Assembly: GCA_011319805.1 (NCBI GenBank)
Contig: SJRY01000235.1
Coordinates: forward strand, 62,001-126,000
DNA from: Macrocybe gigantea
Lineage: Eukaryota; Basidiomycota; Agaricomycetes; Agaricales; Callistosporiaceae
Direction of reading: 5' to 3'
DNA: 64,000 nt
The notes under the pieces are model-generated. The model searched no databases. It had not been told where the DNA came from and saw nothing but the letters and a program-made list of their open reading frames with translations. Below, in pieces: positions 33,176 to 46,275 of this stretch. Numbering within the stretch: position 1 is the first letter of the stretch; every line of letters starts with the position of its first letter. The position numbers were made by a program, and so were the translations under genes.

Positions 33176-34003
33176 ATGTCAGACTTTCCTGCCCTGCCCG
33201 GTTTTTACAAGCTCATGTTCTTGTATCTAGAACCGCGTGAGTCGTAGCGTTGCTGTGGAACAACGAACCCGATCTAGTAAATCGTTGTTGCAGTGTCCAC
33301 GATCGGACCCGCCGTCTCCGTCTTATTCTACCCCGGCACGGGCTGGTTCTACCACGAGCTCGTCCCATCCTCCATCCCCGCACCCACCACCTCCGTCGGA
33401 CTCGACCCGCGCACGATCGTCGCCGTGTGGCAGCTTGCCAACTGTTCGTCGTCATGCTGTTCGTCGGCGACGCTCCTCACTGACCACATTTTGTCCAGGC
33501 TATTTCCTCCTCGGATTGACATCGACGCTCGTGTTCCGAGCGATCAGAGATGCCCTGCCGAACAATCCCGTAGCGCAGGAACGCATCCTAGGCGCCAGTC
33601 TCGGCGCGCTGGCGATTGCCGATGTAAGACGCTGCTTGTTCTCTGATGGCTGTCGCTCGCCACTGATGATCATCGCGCGCGTCCGCCCAGTTGACGCAGT
33701 GAGTGCTGTCGTTTCCCTGTGCATATGTACGTGGTTGGGACTCAAAATCTGGTCGTTGTAGCATCTTTTCAACCTTTGCTGCTCTCCCACCGGATGTGAG
33801 GTTTGACTTTGCCAACTGGAACAGCATGACGCACGGAAACATCACAGCTGTGGTGGTGCTCTTCTTATCAAGGTCATCACAGCTCTCCGGATGCCGAGCG
33901 TCAGTCACTAACTCGTGCTTGTTCCAGAATGTCGTGGTTCTTCGGTATCGGAAGGACAAGATACTACTTTGGCCAAGGCGCACAACACGGCAAGAAGTCG
34001 TGA
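33176..34003 (+). CDS. small multi-pass membrane protein (DUF7704-like)
   Basis: Starts MSDFPALPGFYKLMFLYLEP, then, after an intron, LSTIGPAVSVLFYPGTGWFYH. Introns with in-frame GT-AG borders connect VAVWQLANC to YFLLGLTSTLVFRAIRDAL, and NITAVVVLFLSR to MSWFFGIGRTRYYFG. About 170 residues, with three or four hydrophobic segments. The arrangement and motifs (FLYLEP near the start, WQLANCYFLLG in the middle, R...FG at the end) resemble the small fungal membrane family catalogued as DUF7704; I recall this resemblance and cannot test it. One exon in the region 33635-33760 could not be placed unambiguously. No function known. Confidence 0.65.
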
Positions 34004-34162
34004 ATGCCATTGGGTGATCACAGATGTATTAGTTGTCAGCAGAGTATAAATATTGCATGTGAGACTAGGTATATATCAGTCTATCGTCGTGTTGTACATT
34101 TTGAAGAGTCTTGTGCATATGAAAGAGCGCAAGAAGACGGGCTTGGATGTCCGTCCCAACCG

Positions 34163-35681
34163 TTACCTGTTCACTACGGTGAACAGCCGTTGCGAAGGAC
34201 GGAGCGGTGGTAGTTCAGTCGTCTGTTGTCGAGCAGTCGTTGCCGTGATCCCCGTTCCTGTGTCCGTTCCTGCCCCCGTTCGCGTCCCGCTGCGGCCCGG
34301 AGACGCAGGCAAGGGTTCCGACCTAGCGTTCTCAGGGCTCCTCTGCATCGCTTCGAGCGTCTGCTTCCGCCACTCCAGTATCGTCCACATCCGCCGCTTC
34401 AGTGAGTCATTGTCCCGCAAGCGGAGCACCGCAGGCTTGGGCGGTGCGATACTAGCCGGCGGCGGGAACGGCGCGACGAGCTCCGTCGGTAACGTGCGCG
34501 CTGCAGTGAAGCTGCCGCCGCGCATCGGCCACTGCTGCCTGGGCTGCGTTGTCGGCAGGGAGGACGTAGAGCGCGAGCGGGTCGCACGGGTGACGACAAA
34601 GAGGCTAGGGTGGAATGAAAATCGGCTCGCAGTGTCGCTGTCCTTGAAGGTGAAGCTGAACGGGTGCCGGAGCCAATGCCGGAAGGGTGTCGGCCGGAAG
34701 AAGCGTGCTTTGTCTGTTGGACGTGACGTGGAGTCGCGATTGCGGCGATAGATGAGGGTTCCAAGTAGCATGAGAAGGAGGCCGGCTAGCGTGCCCAGGA
34801 CACCGCCTATGATTTTGACGGTTTTTTGGCCAGAGTAAGCTCTAGATTCTCCGATTGAATGTGTCGACGGCCCAATGTCATCGTCGTAGCTAGATGAACC
34901 CGAGTCACTGGACATCAACCTTGCTGACAGAAGCTGAAGAAACAAAACCTGTAAACGATGTAATCCAAAAGCATGATGGATTTTGTCCCGCCGCGCACTC
35001 CGTTCTGAATGACCAAGGTGTGGTTTGTACGAGGAAGACGCGTATTTGAATAGACGAGGTAGTTGTACTGGTAATTTTCGGATGAAGGCGTCGTGAAATT
35101 TCCATCCAGGTGGCTATCCACTATGAAGTTGAAGACCGAGGAGCCGCTTTTGGAAAGGGCTATGAGTTCATTGGTCTTGCCAGAGGTGGTGGGACGTACC
35201 TGTCGCCAAGATTGGCTTCGGGAATGATGCAGTAGACATAAACGGCGACACCTGGCAACATGTCAACTGAGGAGCCAGGTGCAAACCTCGTCCCACTTGA
35301 GTAATTCTTACCGTAGAAGGAGATGGTAGCGGTCAACGGCTGCGGATTCTGGTCTGGAAACTGACAAGGCCTGTGAGGTGCCAGGACTTGATATATGCTC
35401 GTTCAACGTACGTAGGTACCATCATGCCAAGTTCCTTGAACTACGCCTCAACAATCTGAGTATCCTAATGCAAGGCACCACGTACCGTCATAGGCATGGC
35501 TCCTGTTAGGGTGCGCCGCGCAGGTTCCGCATGTGGAACCATCGTTCCAGGCCCCAAGAGGGCTGTAATCTATTGTCGTACCGCTTTCGGAATCCGAATC
35601 ATCGACAGTCGTGTTGACAAGCGCTCCACGCCCCGGCCATGGCAAGCAGAACATGATGACAGAAAACCGCAAGACGCGCAT
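34163..35681 (-). CDS. single-pass cell-surface glycoprotein, unknown
   Basis: Type I membrane protein of a family frequent in agaricomycetes. Signal peptide MRVLRFSVIMFCLPWPGRGA; a lectin-like or jelly-roll-like ectodomain (AYD, VQGTWHDGTY, ATISFYGKNYS, AVYVYCIIPEAN) with Asn-x-Ser/Thr sites; a membrane helix (IIGGVLGTLAGLLLMLLGTLIY) followed by basic RRNRD; and a Ser/Pro-rich cytoplasmic tail of about 180 residues. Several exons are tiny; one of 29 bp encodes VQGTWHDGTY. The ectodomain frame (LLDYIVY) and the tail frame (SARLMSSDSG) do not connect as written near 34950; one extra T in a TTTT run would join them. No known ligand. Confidence 0.72.
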
Positions 35682-36152
35682 TGCTAGTTAGATGAGGGGT
35701 CAACAACATAGACGGGAGAAGCTTAGAGGATAAAGACAGTCATGCGGTATCGTTCGGATAGTGGGGTATGCTGAGCGACCTGAGAGTACTGGACGACCTC
35801 GGTTTTGGGTGCCTCGCGGTTATAACCTTGCGCTTGCCACAAGGCAAAGTGCGTCGTGCAACACTGATCTTGATGACTGCTTGCTGTGTCTCTTGGAGAC
35901 CTATATGTGAAGTCGTTGATGGACTCGGTTATCCTACCATCAGCAGCACAGACCCGCTCTCAGTATGAGGCAGTGCACAGCGCATAGCATGAAATATTGA
36001 TTGCACGAGTGCTGTGGCTCTCAAGACCTTCAGGACCTCGTTCTGGGTAGCGAAAGCACGAAAGTCCCATCACTCTTAATATTTGTAATTTCCGAAATTG
36101 GAAGGAGCACACCCATCTTCCTTCCGGCCATCCCAGTGCACCTCAACACACC
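35682..36152. other. divergent intergenic region
   Basis: About 470 bp between the glycoprotein gene (-) and the GCN20 gene (+). No supported gene. Contains the promoters of both. Confidence 0.5.
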
Positions 36153-39100
36153 ATGTCGTCAGTGGATATTGCTGAAGAAATTCGGATGTGCTTTCCTGGA
36201 ACAGAAGAGGTCATTGTTCAATATCTTGCTGGCTACCTTGTCGACGACGCAGGCGAAGAGGAAGATGTACTGCAGGTCGCACGAACTATCCTGGCTTCCC
36301 TCGCTGGAGATAATGTCAACGTGCTAGAAAAGCTAATGGTTAGGTTGGCAAGTCTCCTAGAGGATCAACTGGCTGCTCGTCTCAAGAGCAGATCTGGACC
36401 AAAACTCATGAAGTTGGACAAAGTGCTGGATATGAGCAAGTCACAGATATCAAATACAATTGCACTTTCGGAGGGCGTGGATCTGGAATCCATAAACAAA
36501 GGAAAGTGAGTAGGATCCAAAGTCAGTTTGAGCCTCACGCTCACGGCCTATTCAAGAGCTTCTCGAGTGGATGTGAAGAAGTTGGAAAAACAGGAGGCGA
36601 AACTTAGAGTCAGCATTCACATCCCTTTGCATGCACGTCGCAATTGACGGTCCATGCTAGGCTAAGATCGAAAAGCGATCACGGAGGGATCTCTACGAGG
36701 GTTCGAAGCTGCTAGATGCTCATCGGAAACAAGTTGAGTTTTCACTCGCACGGTTGGCAGCTATTTTAATTAACGTTCGGCATAGCAAACATACGAGGAA
36801 ATGTTCATGAAGGTCTGGCAGTCTCGAACTTTCTGTGTCGTGATACCTAACCAGGGACGGTCAAATAGATCAATCCTCTCGAAGCCAGTGCCGCATCCAA
36901 AAACAAAAGCAAGGATATCCATCTACCCTCGATCGATGTCAACTTTGGATCAAACCGCATATTGTGAGTGTCAATCCGTCCCAACACAAAATGTATTCTA
37001 TTCTGAACGCCGTCAGATCTGGTGCGAGCCTCACCTTGGCACATGGTCGTCGGTATGGGCTTATCGGTCGAAATGGTGAGTGATGTGTTCCTCGACCATA
37101 GTTTTCCTGCTATATTCTATCGTAGGCGTTGGCAAATCAACATTGTTGCGGCATATCGCCGTGCGTGAGGTTCCCATTCCACCTCACATCACTATCCTTT
37201 TCGTCGAACAAGAGGCATGCTCAGTTCCCATCTTCCGCTGAATGATCTGACCTAGCATCAGATTGTCGGCGATGATACGTCTGCAATTGATTCGGTGCTG
37301 CAGGCTGATGTTTGGCGAGATCATCTGCTGAAAGAAGAAGTCTCATTGAACGCAAAGCTCGCGGAGCTCGATGATCAAGGCGATGACAAACGCTTTGAGG
37401 ATGCAAGAGAAGAGCTCTCGTCACGATTGGCGGAAGTTCACGCGCGCTTGTCAGACATGGATGCTGAAAGCGGACCATCGCGAGCCGCAGCGCTTCTAGC
37501 GGGCCTAGGCTTCGACGAAGCGGATCAACAAAGACCTACAAAGTCATTCAGTGGTGGCTGGCGGTGAGTCTCAGCCGGCATTTCGTTAATCGCCTGTTAA
37601 TTCCTTGTAGGATGCGTCTCGCGCTAGCCCGCGCTTTGTTCGTCAAGGTGAGATTTCCGACACCCTTTCATTTGGCGCGCTTGTTTGTGACGAAATGCAG
37701 CCATCTTTGCTATTGTTGGACGAACCTTCAAATCACAGTGCGTATCTGGACTGAATACGAAAAAGCGAGATGTTAATGCTTCTCCCAGTCGATTTGAATG
37801 CATTGGCTTGGCTAGAAGATTATCTTCAAACGTGGCCAGGCACTCTTCTCGTCGTGTATGTACATTTATCTGATGTCCATCTGAACACAATATTCTGATT
37901 ACTGACCACACGGTTTTTCAGGTCACACGATCGTGCTTTCCTGTATGCCTTTTCTTCTGATTTTTCCTCTTGGAAATGCCAAATGCATTTCTTGGCAGAG
38001 ATGCGGTCGCAACCGATATAATTCACCAGCATTCGGGACGCCTTGATTATTACAAAGGGTTCGGCTCTCGCTGAAGTGTATTGGGTGTCTGCTCAAGTTC
38101 TGACGGGTTTGATAGAAACTTCGCACAGTTTTACTCGACCAAGTCTGAACGAGACCGAAATCTCCGAAAGGAATATGAGGCGCAAATGGAGTATCGAAAA
38201 CATCTTCAAGCCTTCATCGACCGTTGGAGATATAATGCTAACCGAGGTAGGCTCATGTCTCCGAGTCGTTCCGAGCAAATGGCGTGATGATGTTTCTATA
38301 GCCGCTCAGGCTCAGATGAAAATTAAGATTCTAGAGAAGGTATTGACAATCTGTGTGGCGCGTTGGATGACGCATTGATTTCTGAACAATTACAGCTTCC
38401 AGATTTGCAACCTCCTGAGCAGGATGAAACGGAAACTTTTCGGTGAGTCAGACCATTTTCCACGCCGAGAGGAATTCTTATTGGTGGTGCAAGATTCCCA
38501 GAAACCGAGAAGATTTCGCCACCGCTGCTGCAGATGTCCGAGGTCAATTTCGGATATACGCCCGATAAGATCATTCTGAAGAATGTGCATATCGATGTTG
38601 GCCTAGACTCGAGGATTGCCGTAGTCGGCGCCAATGGCTCCGGAAAATCAACGCTGTGGGTTGCTCTTTATGGAAAACGTCTGAGATTCTCAACCGTCCT
38701 AGGATCAAGCTGTTGACTGGAGAACTGACACCTATCGCTGGTCATGTTACTCGAAGTGGCCGGCTACGCGTGTAAGAATATCTTTGTTCACCTGTTCCAC
38801 ATGATTCACTCTTCATTTTTTTTGATTTTTTTTTTCAGTGGATATTTCGCTCAACACCACGTCGACTCATTAAATCCAAACATGTCACCGGTCCAATTCC
38901 TCGCGTCGAAATTCCCAGGAAAGAGCGAGCAGGAGTACAGGTCACACCTGGGCAACTTCCAAATCAGTGGGATGACAGGGTACGTTACTGACAAGGAAGA
39001 TACGAGGCCGCCCAGCTGACCCTGACCCTGCCTTAATTGTTCACCAGTCTTCAATTAATCGGAACCCTTAGTGGAGGGCAAAAGTCACGCGTCGCTTTTG

Positions 39101-39581
39101 CAGTTCTGTCATTACAGCAGCCCCATGTCTTATTGTTGGATGAGGTACGAACTATCAAGACCAATCATGAAACGCGGGTCCTGAATATGCTATATTTTAT
39201 CTAGCCCACCAATCATCTAGATATCGAGGTCGGTGATTTTCGTTTCTTGCATTTCTCAGAGATGCTGAGACCCGTGGCAGGGTTTGGATGCGCTCATGAA
39301 TGCGCTCAAAATATGGAATGGAGGAGTCATCGTGATATCACACGACGAACAGTTTATTACGACTGTGGCCAAAGAGGTGAGATCAGCGCGTGTGTTGGAG
39401 CTTGCAATGAGCTCATCGACTCGAAGCTTTGGGTGTGTGGTGACCAGACAGTTACCAAGTTCAGGGGTGATGTACAGAGCTACAAGGCAAGTGTTAAATT
39501 AAGCTGTTAATATGACTACTCTCGACTAAAGCTGATTGGTCGTAGAACCTCATTGTGAGCAACATCAAAATGAAACCATAA
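36153..39581 (+). CDS. GCN20: ABCF ATPase, GCN20/ABCF3 type
   Basis: Soluble twin-ATPase of the ABCF group. Gcn20 binds Gcn1 on ribosomes and helps activate the eIF2alpha kinase Gcn2 during starvation. The N-terminal domain (MSSVDIAEEIRMCFPG) matches ABCF3. First cassette: GLIGRNGVGKSTLLRHIA, KSFSGGWRMRLALARALFV, LLLLDEPSNHIDLNALAWLE. The linker helices between cassettes (YEAQMEYRKHLQAFID, RWRYNANR) are present. Second cassette: VGANGSGKSTLIKLLTGEL, GTLSGGQKSRVAFAVL, LLLDEPTNHLDIEGLDALM, IVISHDEQF. More than ten introns. The stop at 39579-39581 follows SNIKMKP. Where checked, every intron keeps frame. No membrane segments. Confidence 0.93.
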
Positions 39582-40562
39582 AGGGTCGTAATGGGGAGCA
39601 TGAGGCACCTTGGTGGAAACTATCTCCATTTTGTTCTATCAAGAACGTTTCCTGACTGGCGTTGAAATCGTCGATTTGTGTAACTTCTGACACGATGCAG
39701 GCTTCGTGTTGGATTACCGGCAGGAATAGGATTTTCCACGAGGAATACAGATCTAATCTACAGGCATATGCACGGTTCCAGAACAGAAGGAAGAGATTCA
39801 GTTCGCGTCGTATCGGGAGGCCGTACGTTCTGACCGAAAAGAATCAAGGAATTCACAGTCGTGGATGCGTGTCCGGACCGTTGTCGACGACCGTCACACC
39901 GGCAGCACTAGTGGGAGAACAATTCAGCACACGGGATCGAATAACACCAGAGGCACTCACGGCAACGTTATTCTTTGCCCGTCGTCTGACTGGATGGTAA
40001 ACACCTGGGTTCCCTAGGAGTTCGTTTGACCGAATCAGCGACGTTCGATGATGCGCTCGTTAGGGATGATCACATCGTGTAGTCGTGACGACAGGACGAC
40101 GACGCCGTAACGGATTTTAGAGTTTGAGCTCCAGTAGAAGACTCGTGTGCCGATCCAGTTCTTTTCCATTGGTACTGAGAGAGTGTGTGAGGGGCGGGTG
40201 TGCTAGGAAGAGGACTGGGATGCGCACCAGTACGAAAGCAAAGAGGGTTTAGAGAAACGATGCAAGAACGTATGAGCAATGATGTGGTGCATTATATAGG
40301 GAGACGGGAGCGGAATAAGCGCCGTCAGCAACAGAAGGGTGAACGCATGCTCCTTTGAGAATTATGTAAAAAAATGGGGTGCTGAGGGTGAGATAGAGCT
40401 GAGAGAACAGACAGGCACTCGTACACTTTGTGCCACAGACCCCGGATCCCTTTTACTCCCGATTTTTTTTCAAGAGAAGACGCGAAAAATAACCAGTCAC
40501 GTGCACGCGTCATCCCCAAATACACTTTTGTTGTCGACGCGTTGTACCCCTTCGCTGCGACC
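39582..40562. other. intergenic, 3' end of GCN20 and TOP2 promoter
   Basis: About 980 bp. Open frames on both strands (for example 39662-40000 on plus) have no family features or splice pattern. The last 90 bp before the TOP2 ATG carry cell-cycle-type elements, annotated separately. Confidence 0.45.
40480..40542. promoter_or_regulatory. MCB/SCB-like cluster upstream of TOP2
   Basis: ACGCGAAAA at 40480-40488 fits the SBF-type core CGCGAAA. Perfect ACGCGT MluI boxes stand at 40505-40510 and 40537-40542. All lie within 85 bp of the TOP2 start. In fungi these elements are bound by MBF/SBF and drive G1/S transcription; that they act here is inference. Confidence 0.55.
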
Positions 40563-43500
40563 ATGAGCTCCTCAGAGGGCGAGAACTTTGAATTCAATAA
40601 CATATCCGGTTCTGACTCGGGGGATTATTCACCGGTCAAGAAGGTGAGCTGCGCCAGTTTCGATCTTTCAACACGTTTCATCCAACACGTTCCTCAGCCC
40701 AAAGCTTCTGCCAAACCGAAAGCTCTCAAGGCTTCCGCAAAGCCCAAGTCGTCTGCGGCAAAGTCAGCTGCCCGACCCAAGGGCCCTGCAAGAAAGAAAG
40801 TCCTTGCTGACCACGACGACAATGGAGAGAGCAGCGGAATGGATGTAGACGACAGGGACACGTCGCACGACGACGAGCCTGTCAGGAAAGCCGGCCCGTC
40901 AAAGAAGAAGACGGCTTCTGAAACATATACCAAGGTCGGTGGCTTTTGTCAATGTGTGGCTCCGTGTTCTCACTTTGCCAGTCTAGCTATCTCAATTGGA
41001 ACACATTCTGAAACGACCAGATTCTTACATCGGAAGCGTGGAGACGATTACCCAAGCCATGTGGACCTTTGATTCCAACACAAAACGAATGGTCCACCGC
41101 GATGTCAGATACGTTCCTGGTTTCTTCAAGATCGTTGACGAAATTCTCGTCAACGCCGCCGACAACAAGGTCCCTCATTCCTATGTTGCCGTCATCGGTT
41201 TGCTGACATGCCACTATTTCAGATTAACGACCCTTCTATGGATACCATCAAAATCACTATCGACGTTGCCGAATGCACCATCTCAGTCTACAATAACGGC
41301 CAAGGGATACCCGTCGAAATTCACTCTCGGGAGAAGATGTACATACCCGAGCTCATCTTTGGTCATTTGCTGTCGTCTTCGAATTACGACGATGACGAGA
41401 AGAAGCTCACTGGCGGTCGCAATGGCTATGGCGCAAAGCTGGCCAACATCTATTCGCACGAATTCACGGTAGAGACAGCCGATAAGACCAACAAGCTCAA
41501 GTATAAGCAAACATGGACGAACAACATGGGTGTATGCGGAAAGCCGAAGATTACCAGCAATGCCAGAGGAGAGGAATGGACTCGTGTAAGCTTCCGACCG
41601 GACCTGCAGCGGTTTGGCATGTCTCGCATCGATGAAGACACCGCCGGTCTCTTGCGTAAACGCGTTTACGATTTGGCTGGTACGGTCAAAGATGTCAAGG
41701 TCTACTTGAACGATGACCGTCTCAAGATTAGGAACTTCAAGCAATACGTCGAGATGTATCTCAACTCTGCGCAAGCAGAAGCAGCAGAGAATTCCGGGGG
41801 TGCGGCTCAGCCAAAGCCCACCCTAATCTACGAGCAAATCGGCGATCGTTGGGAGATTGCCTTTGCCGTCTCCGAGGGCACCTTCCAAGCCGTTTCATTT
41901 GCCAATTCCATATCTACGTCAAAGGGTGGTACCCACGTGAATTACATTGCGGACCAAATCGCCAAGAACCTCATTGGTTCTATTACCAAGAAGAACAAGG
42001 GTGCTACCGTCAAACCAGCGCAGATCAAGAACCATATGTGGCTGTTCATCAATGCCCTTATCGAGAATCCGACCTTCGATAGTCAAACGAAGGAGACGCT
42101 TACCCTACCAGCCGGAAAGTTCGGCACCAAGCCCACGCTGTCGGAGGATTTCATGAAAAAAGGTAATCTCGTTATCGAGTCCAACAAATCGTCGATTGAC
42201 GCGCATATTCGTTTGCAAGTCCAGAAATCTGCAATCGTCGACAACATTTTGAACTGGGCCAGATTCAAAGCCGACCAGGAGATCAAGAGGACGGATGGCA
42301 GCAAACGCCACCGGTACGTTCGTCTTTTGCAATTGTGATCTGCGAGATATCGAGGTGTTTCATAGGCTGTTAGGTCTCACGAAACTGTCCGACGCTAACA
42401 ACGCCGGCACCAGACACGGCCGCGACTGCACTCTCATCCTGACAGAAGGAGATTCCGCCAAGGCGCTTGCAGTTGCTGGTCTCGGGGTCGTAGGCCGTGA
42501 TAATTTCGGCGTCTTCCCCCTTCGTGGAAAGATGCTCAACGTGCGCGAAGCCAAACATGAACAGATCATGAAAAACGAGGAAATCCAGAACATTAAGAAG
42601 ATTATGGGGTTGCAGCACAACAAGGACTACACCAGCACGGCAACGTTACGATACGGTCGGCTCATGATCATGGCTGATCAGGTAGGCTCAAATACTCTTT
42701 GTCCTATTTCCGACAGACTCATCCCCTTCTTACAGGATCATGACGGCTCACATATTAAAGGACTTCTGATAAACTTTCTGGATCACTTTTACCCTTCGTT
42801 GCTCAGGCTTCCAGAATTCTTGGTCGAATTCGTCACACCAATCGTTCGGGTAAGACATATCCCCGGTCCTTGGCTGCTTTCATGAAGTATAATGCTGTTT
42901 GACCACAGGTTACGAAAGGGAAGCAAAGAAAGGACTTTTTTACGTTACCAGAATACGAGCAGTGGCTTCAGGAAACTCCAGATGCGCACAAGTGGGATTC
43001 CAAGTACTTCAAGGCATGTCTTGTCTCACGACTCGTGCACCCCCTTCTCATTCCACTCGTTTCAGGGTCTCGGTACGAGCAGCGATGCTGACGCTCGAGA
43101 TTACTTTGGTCATATGAGCAAGCATATGATACCCTTCGCGCCCGTACAAGATGGCGATAAGGAGTTGATTGATCTCGCCTTCAGTAAGAAGAGGGCGGAC
43201 GAACGAAAAGAATGGTTACGGCAATTCAGGGTGACACAGGTTCCGTTGTGCGACAAAGCCCCGCTGACCATGTTCTGTGTAGCCTGGTACTTACCTGGAC
43301 CACCGTCTTGAGGAGATTCCCTACTCCGAATTTATCAACAAGGAATTGATCCTCTTCTCCATGGCAGATAACATTCGTTCTATTCCTTCGGTTGCCGACG
43401 GACTGAAGCCCGGTCAACGAAAGGTCATCTGGGCTTGTTTCAAGCGCAAACTGAAGAAAGAAATCAAGGTAAGCCGACTTTTCTTTGCGATTTGGTTGGC

Positions 43501-46173
43501 CTGAGCGTGAGACATGATTTTGACAATGACAACAGGTAGCCCAACTCGTCGGTTACATCGGCGAACAAGCAGCGTACCACCACGGTGAAGTCAGCTTGGC
43601 GCAGACGATCGTCAACTTGGCCCAAAACTTTGTCGGCAGCAACAACTTGAATCTCCTCAGGCCTAATGGTCAGTATGGCACGCGTGAAACAGGTGGCAAG
43701 AACCATGCGTCCCCTAGGTACATCTACACCGAGCCATCGAAGATATCACGGATCATATTCAACACCGCGGACGACGCATTGCTCACAGAGCAGAAGGAGG
43801 ACAACCAAATCATCGAGCCCGAGTGGTACATGCCCGTTGTCCCAATGGTCTTGATCAACGGTGCTGAGGGTATCGGTACTGGTAAGCTCGTTGTGAATTC
43901 TTTGGGGCACCACCAGTCTCACTAGCGCTATACAGGCTGGAGCACAAACATCCCTTGTTACAATCCGGTAGACATCGTTGCCAATATCCGCAGTTTGATG
44001 GCTGGGGAGGAGCTGGTGCCCATGATGCCATGGTGGCGTGGCTTCAAGGGCGAAATCAAACTTATAGCGAAGAACAAATACGATGTTAGCGGCATCGTGC
44101 GTAGGATTGACGACACGACGCTCGAGGTCACGGAATTGCCTATTCACATGTGGACTGAGAAGTTCAAGGCCGATCTGGAGAGCATGATCGCCAAGGGGGA
44201 AAAGGGCGATTCTAAGGATGGGTCTATAAAGGTGAGTAGGCATCGCATGTCGCAACCCATATTCTGATTGGACTCGTACGGCGCAACACCAGGACTACAA
44301 AGAACATCATGATAATACTAACGTCCACTTTGTCATAACCATGTCGGCAAAAGAACTCGAGAAAGCGGAACAACAGGGGCTACTCGAGTACTTTGGGCTG
44401 ATAACGAAACTGAGCACAAGCAACATGATCTGTTTCGATTTTGATGGGAAGATCAAGAAGTATGAAACGCCGGAAGAGATCATCGAGGACTTCTATCCCA
44501 TGAGATTGGCGTACTATCAGAAACGAAAAGTTGCTCCTTGAAAGTTTCCTTGCATGCCATTATTGCTGATCGTATCTGGTATAGGATTATCTTGCGAATG
44601 AGATCCAGAATGCGCTGGACAAACTCAATAACCAAGCTCGGTTCATCCAGATGATCGTCGACAAACAACTCGTCGTGTCGAATAGGAGAAAGGTTGACAT
44701 CATCGCAGACTTGAAGAAACATCAGTTTAAATCGTTCCCTAAAGTATCTAAAGCGAAAGCTGCGGGAGAGACGGAAGAGGCGGACGAAGAGGACGACGAG
44801 GACGTCGAAGGCGCCGGCGGCAAGGGTGGCAAGGCTACGGACGACAACGGTGGCTATGATTATCTCCTTGGCATGGCAATTTGGAGCTTGACGAGAGAAA
44901 GGGTGAGATCCATGCAAATTTTTCCCTTGCCTCATGGGTGCTAAACGGCGGCCGATCGATGGTTAGATCGAGAAACTCAAGAATCAAGCCACGGACAAGG
45001 AAAGTGAGTTGATGGTGTTGCTTGAGAAATCGCCGAAGGACCTGTGGAACACGGATCTAGACGAGTTTCTGAAAGCCTGGGAGGTGAGCCTCTGCCTCTT
45101 TCGCGGGAGGATGGGCTCCATCTGAGTGGGCATACATAGTTCGATTGCGAAGAATGGCTCAACGCCCAAGTTCAAGACGGCAAAGGGAAAAAGACCAAAC
45201 GCAAACAAGCTGTTTTAAAGACGCGCAAGTCCATCGGAAAAGGGCGACGAGAGTCAGACGACGACGATGACGACGATTTTAAGCCAATCAAAGCGTCGTC
45301 TGGCAACGCAGCAAAGAAGAAAACGGCGAACACCTCGCCCAACAGCGGTGGGACTAAGAAACCGGCACCGGTAAAGAAGGGCAAGGAGAAAAAGCGATGT
45401 TGACGTCGAGAAGAGGACGAGTGCGCCGAAGAGAAAGGCTGCAGCGAAAGTGCCGGTTAAGGATTTTGATGAGTACGAAGACGAGGGTAAGGACGATGCA
45501 AAGTCGAAAGGCAGCAAGGCACAGGCAAAGGACTCAGACGATGACGTCGACGAGATCACTGCATTGCCAAGCACGAGTAAAAGCCGGATCAAGGAAAAAT
45601 TCAAACCAAAGTAAGCGCTCCATCAAGTATCAAGTGGTTGCAATGATCAATGACAAATCGGACAGATCCGAGTCTGAAAGTGACGATGACGACGACAATG
45701 TAATTCCGAAGCCCAAAGCTGCACTTAAGAGCGGAGTCAAGGAGACGCAGAAGCGAAAAAGGTGAGTGGTCCAATTCGGGGATCCTAAATTCGTGTCGGA
45801 TACTAACGGCAACTACAGCCCAATGGCGGACTCTGATGACTCGGATGAATTGTACACGAAGCCCGCCCCGAAGAAGACGAAGCCAACGACGGTGACGGAT
45901 TACTTTAAAAAGGCGGAGGGTTCAAAGAGCAAGATCACGCAGAAGATGAAGCCTGCATCTCCGCCCAAAGCCAAGCCAAAACCGAAAGCAAAGCCGATGG
46001 TGGTATCGGACAGCGATGACGAGCTGGATGGGATGGACTACACGATTGGTGCGACGTCGCGTCCATTGGAGAGGGCGAAGAGGGGTGCTGCAACGGCAGC
46101 GAAGAAATATGTTGAAGTGTCCTCGTCGGAGGGAGATGGCGCAGACACGTCCATTTTTGTGGATGACGATTGA
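40563..46173 (+). CDS. TOP2: DNA topoisomerase II
   Basis: Type IIA topoisomerase that passes one duplex through another, needed for decatenation at mitosis. A Lys/Ser-rich start is followed by the GHKL ATPase: LEHILKRPDSYIGSVE, VDEILVNAADNK, VYNNGQGIPV, GGRNGYGAKLANIYS. TOPRIM: LTEGDSAKALA, DHDGSHIKGLLINF. Winged-helix region: GGKNHASPRYIYT, with the catalytic Tyr codon at 43719-43721; next NGAEGIGTGWSTNIP. The acidic/basic C-terminal tail from about 45240 contains several nuclear-signal-like KRK clusters and TVTDYFKK. About ten short introns. The frame breaks in the A5 run at 45389-45393 (KGKEK to SDVDVEKR); one A too many, or two missing, would explain it. The tail is otherwise open to the stop. 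Confidence 0.96.
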
Positions 46174-46275
46174 TGACGTCATTGGTCTGGATCAGTCCAG
46201 GCCTTGGGCAGTGACGTTTTTTGTATCAAATATATTAATTTAATCATTATACCTTAGCATTATCCGTGATTTTTC

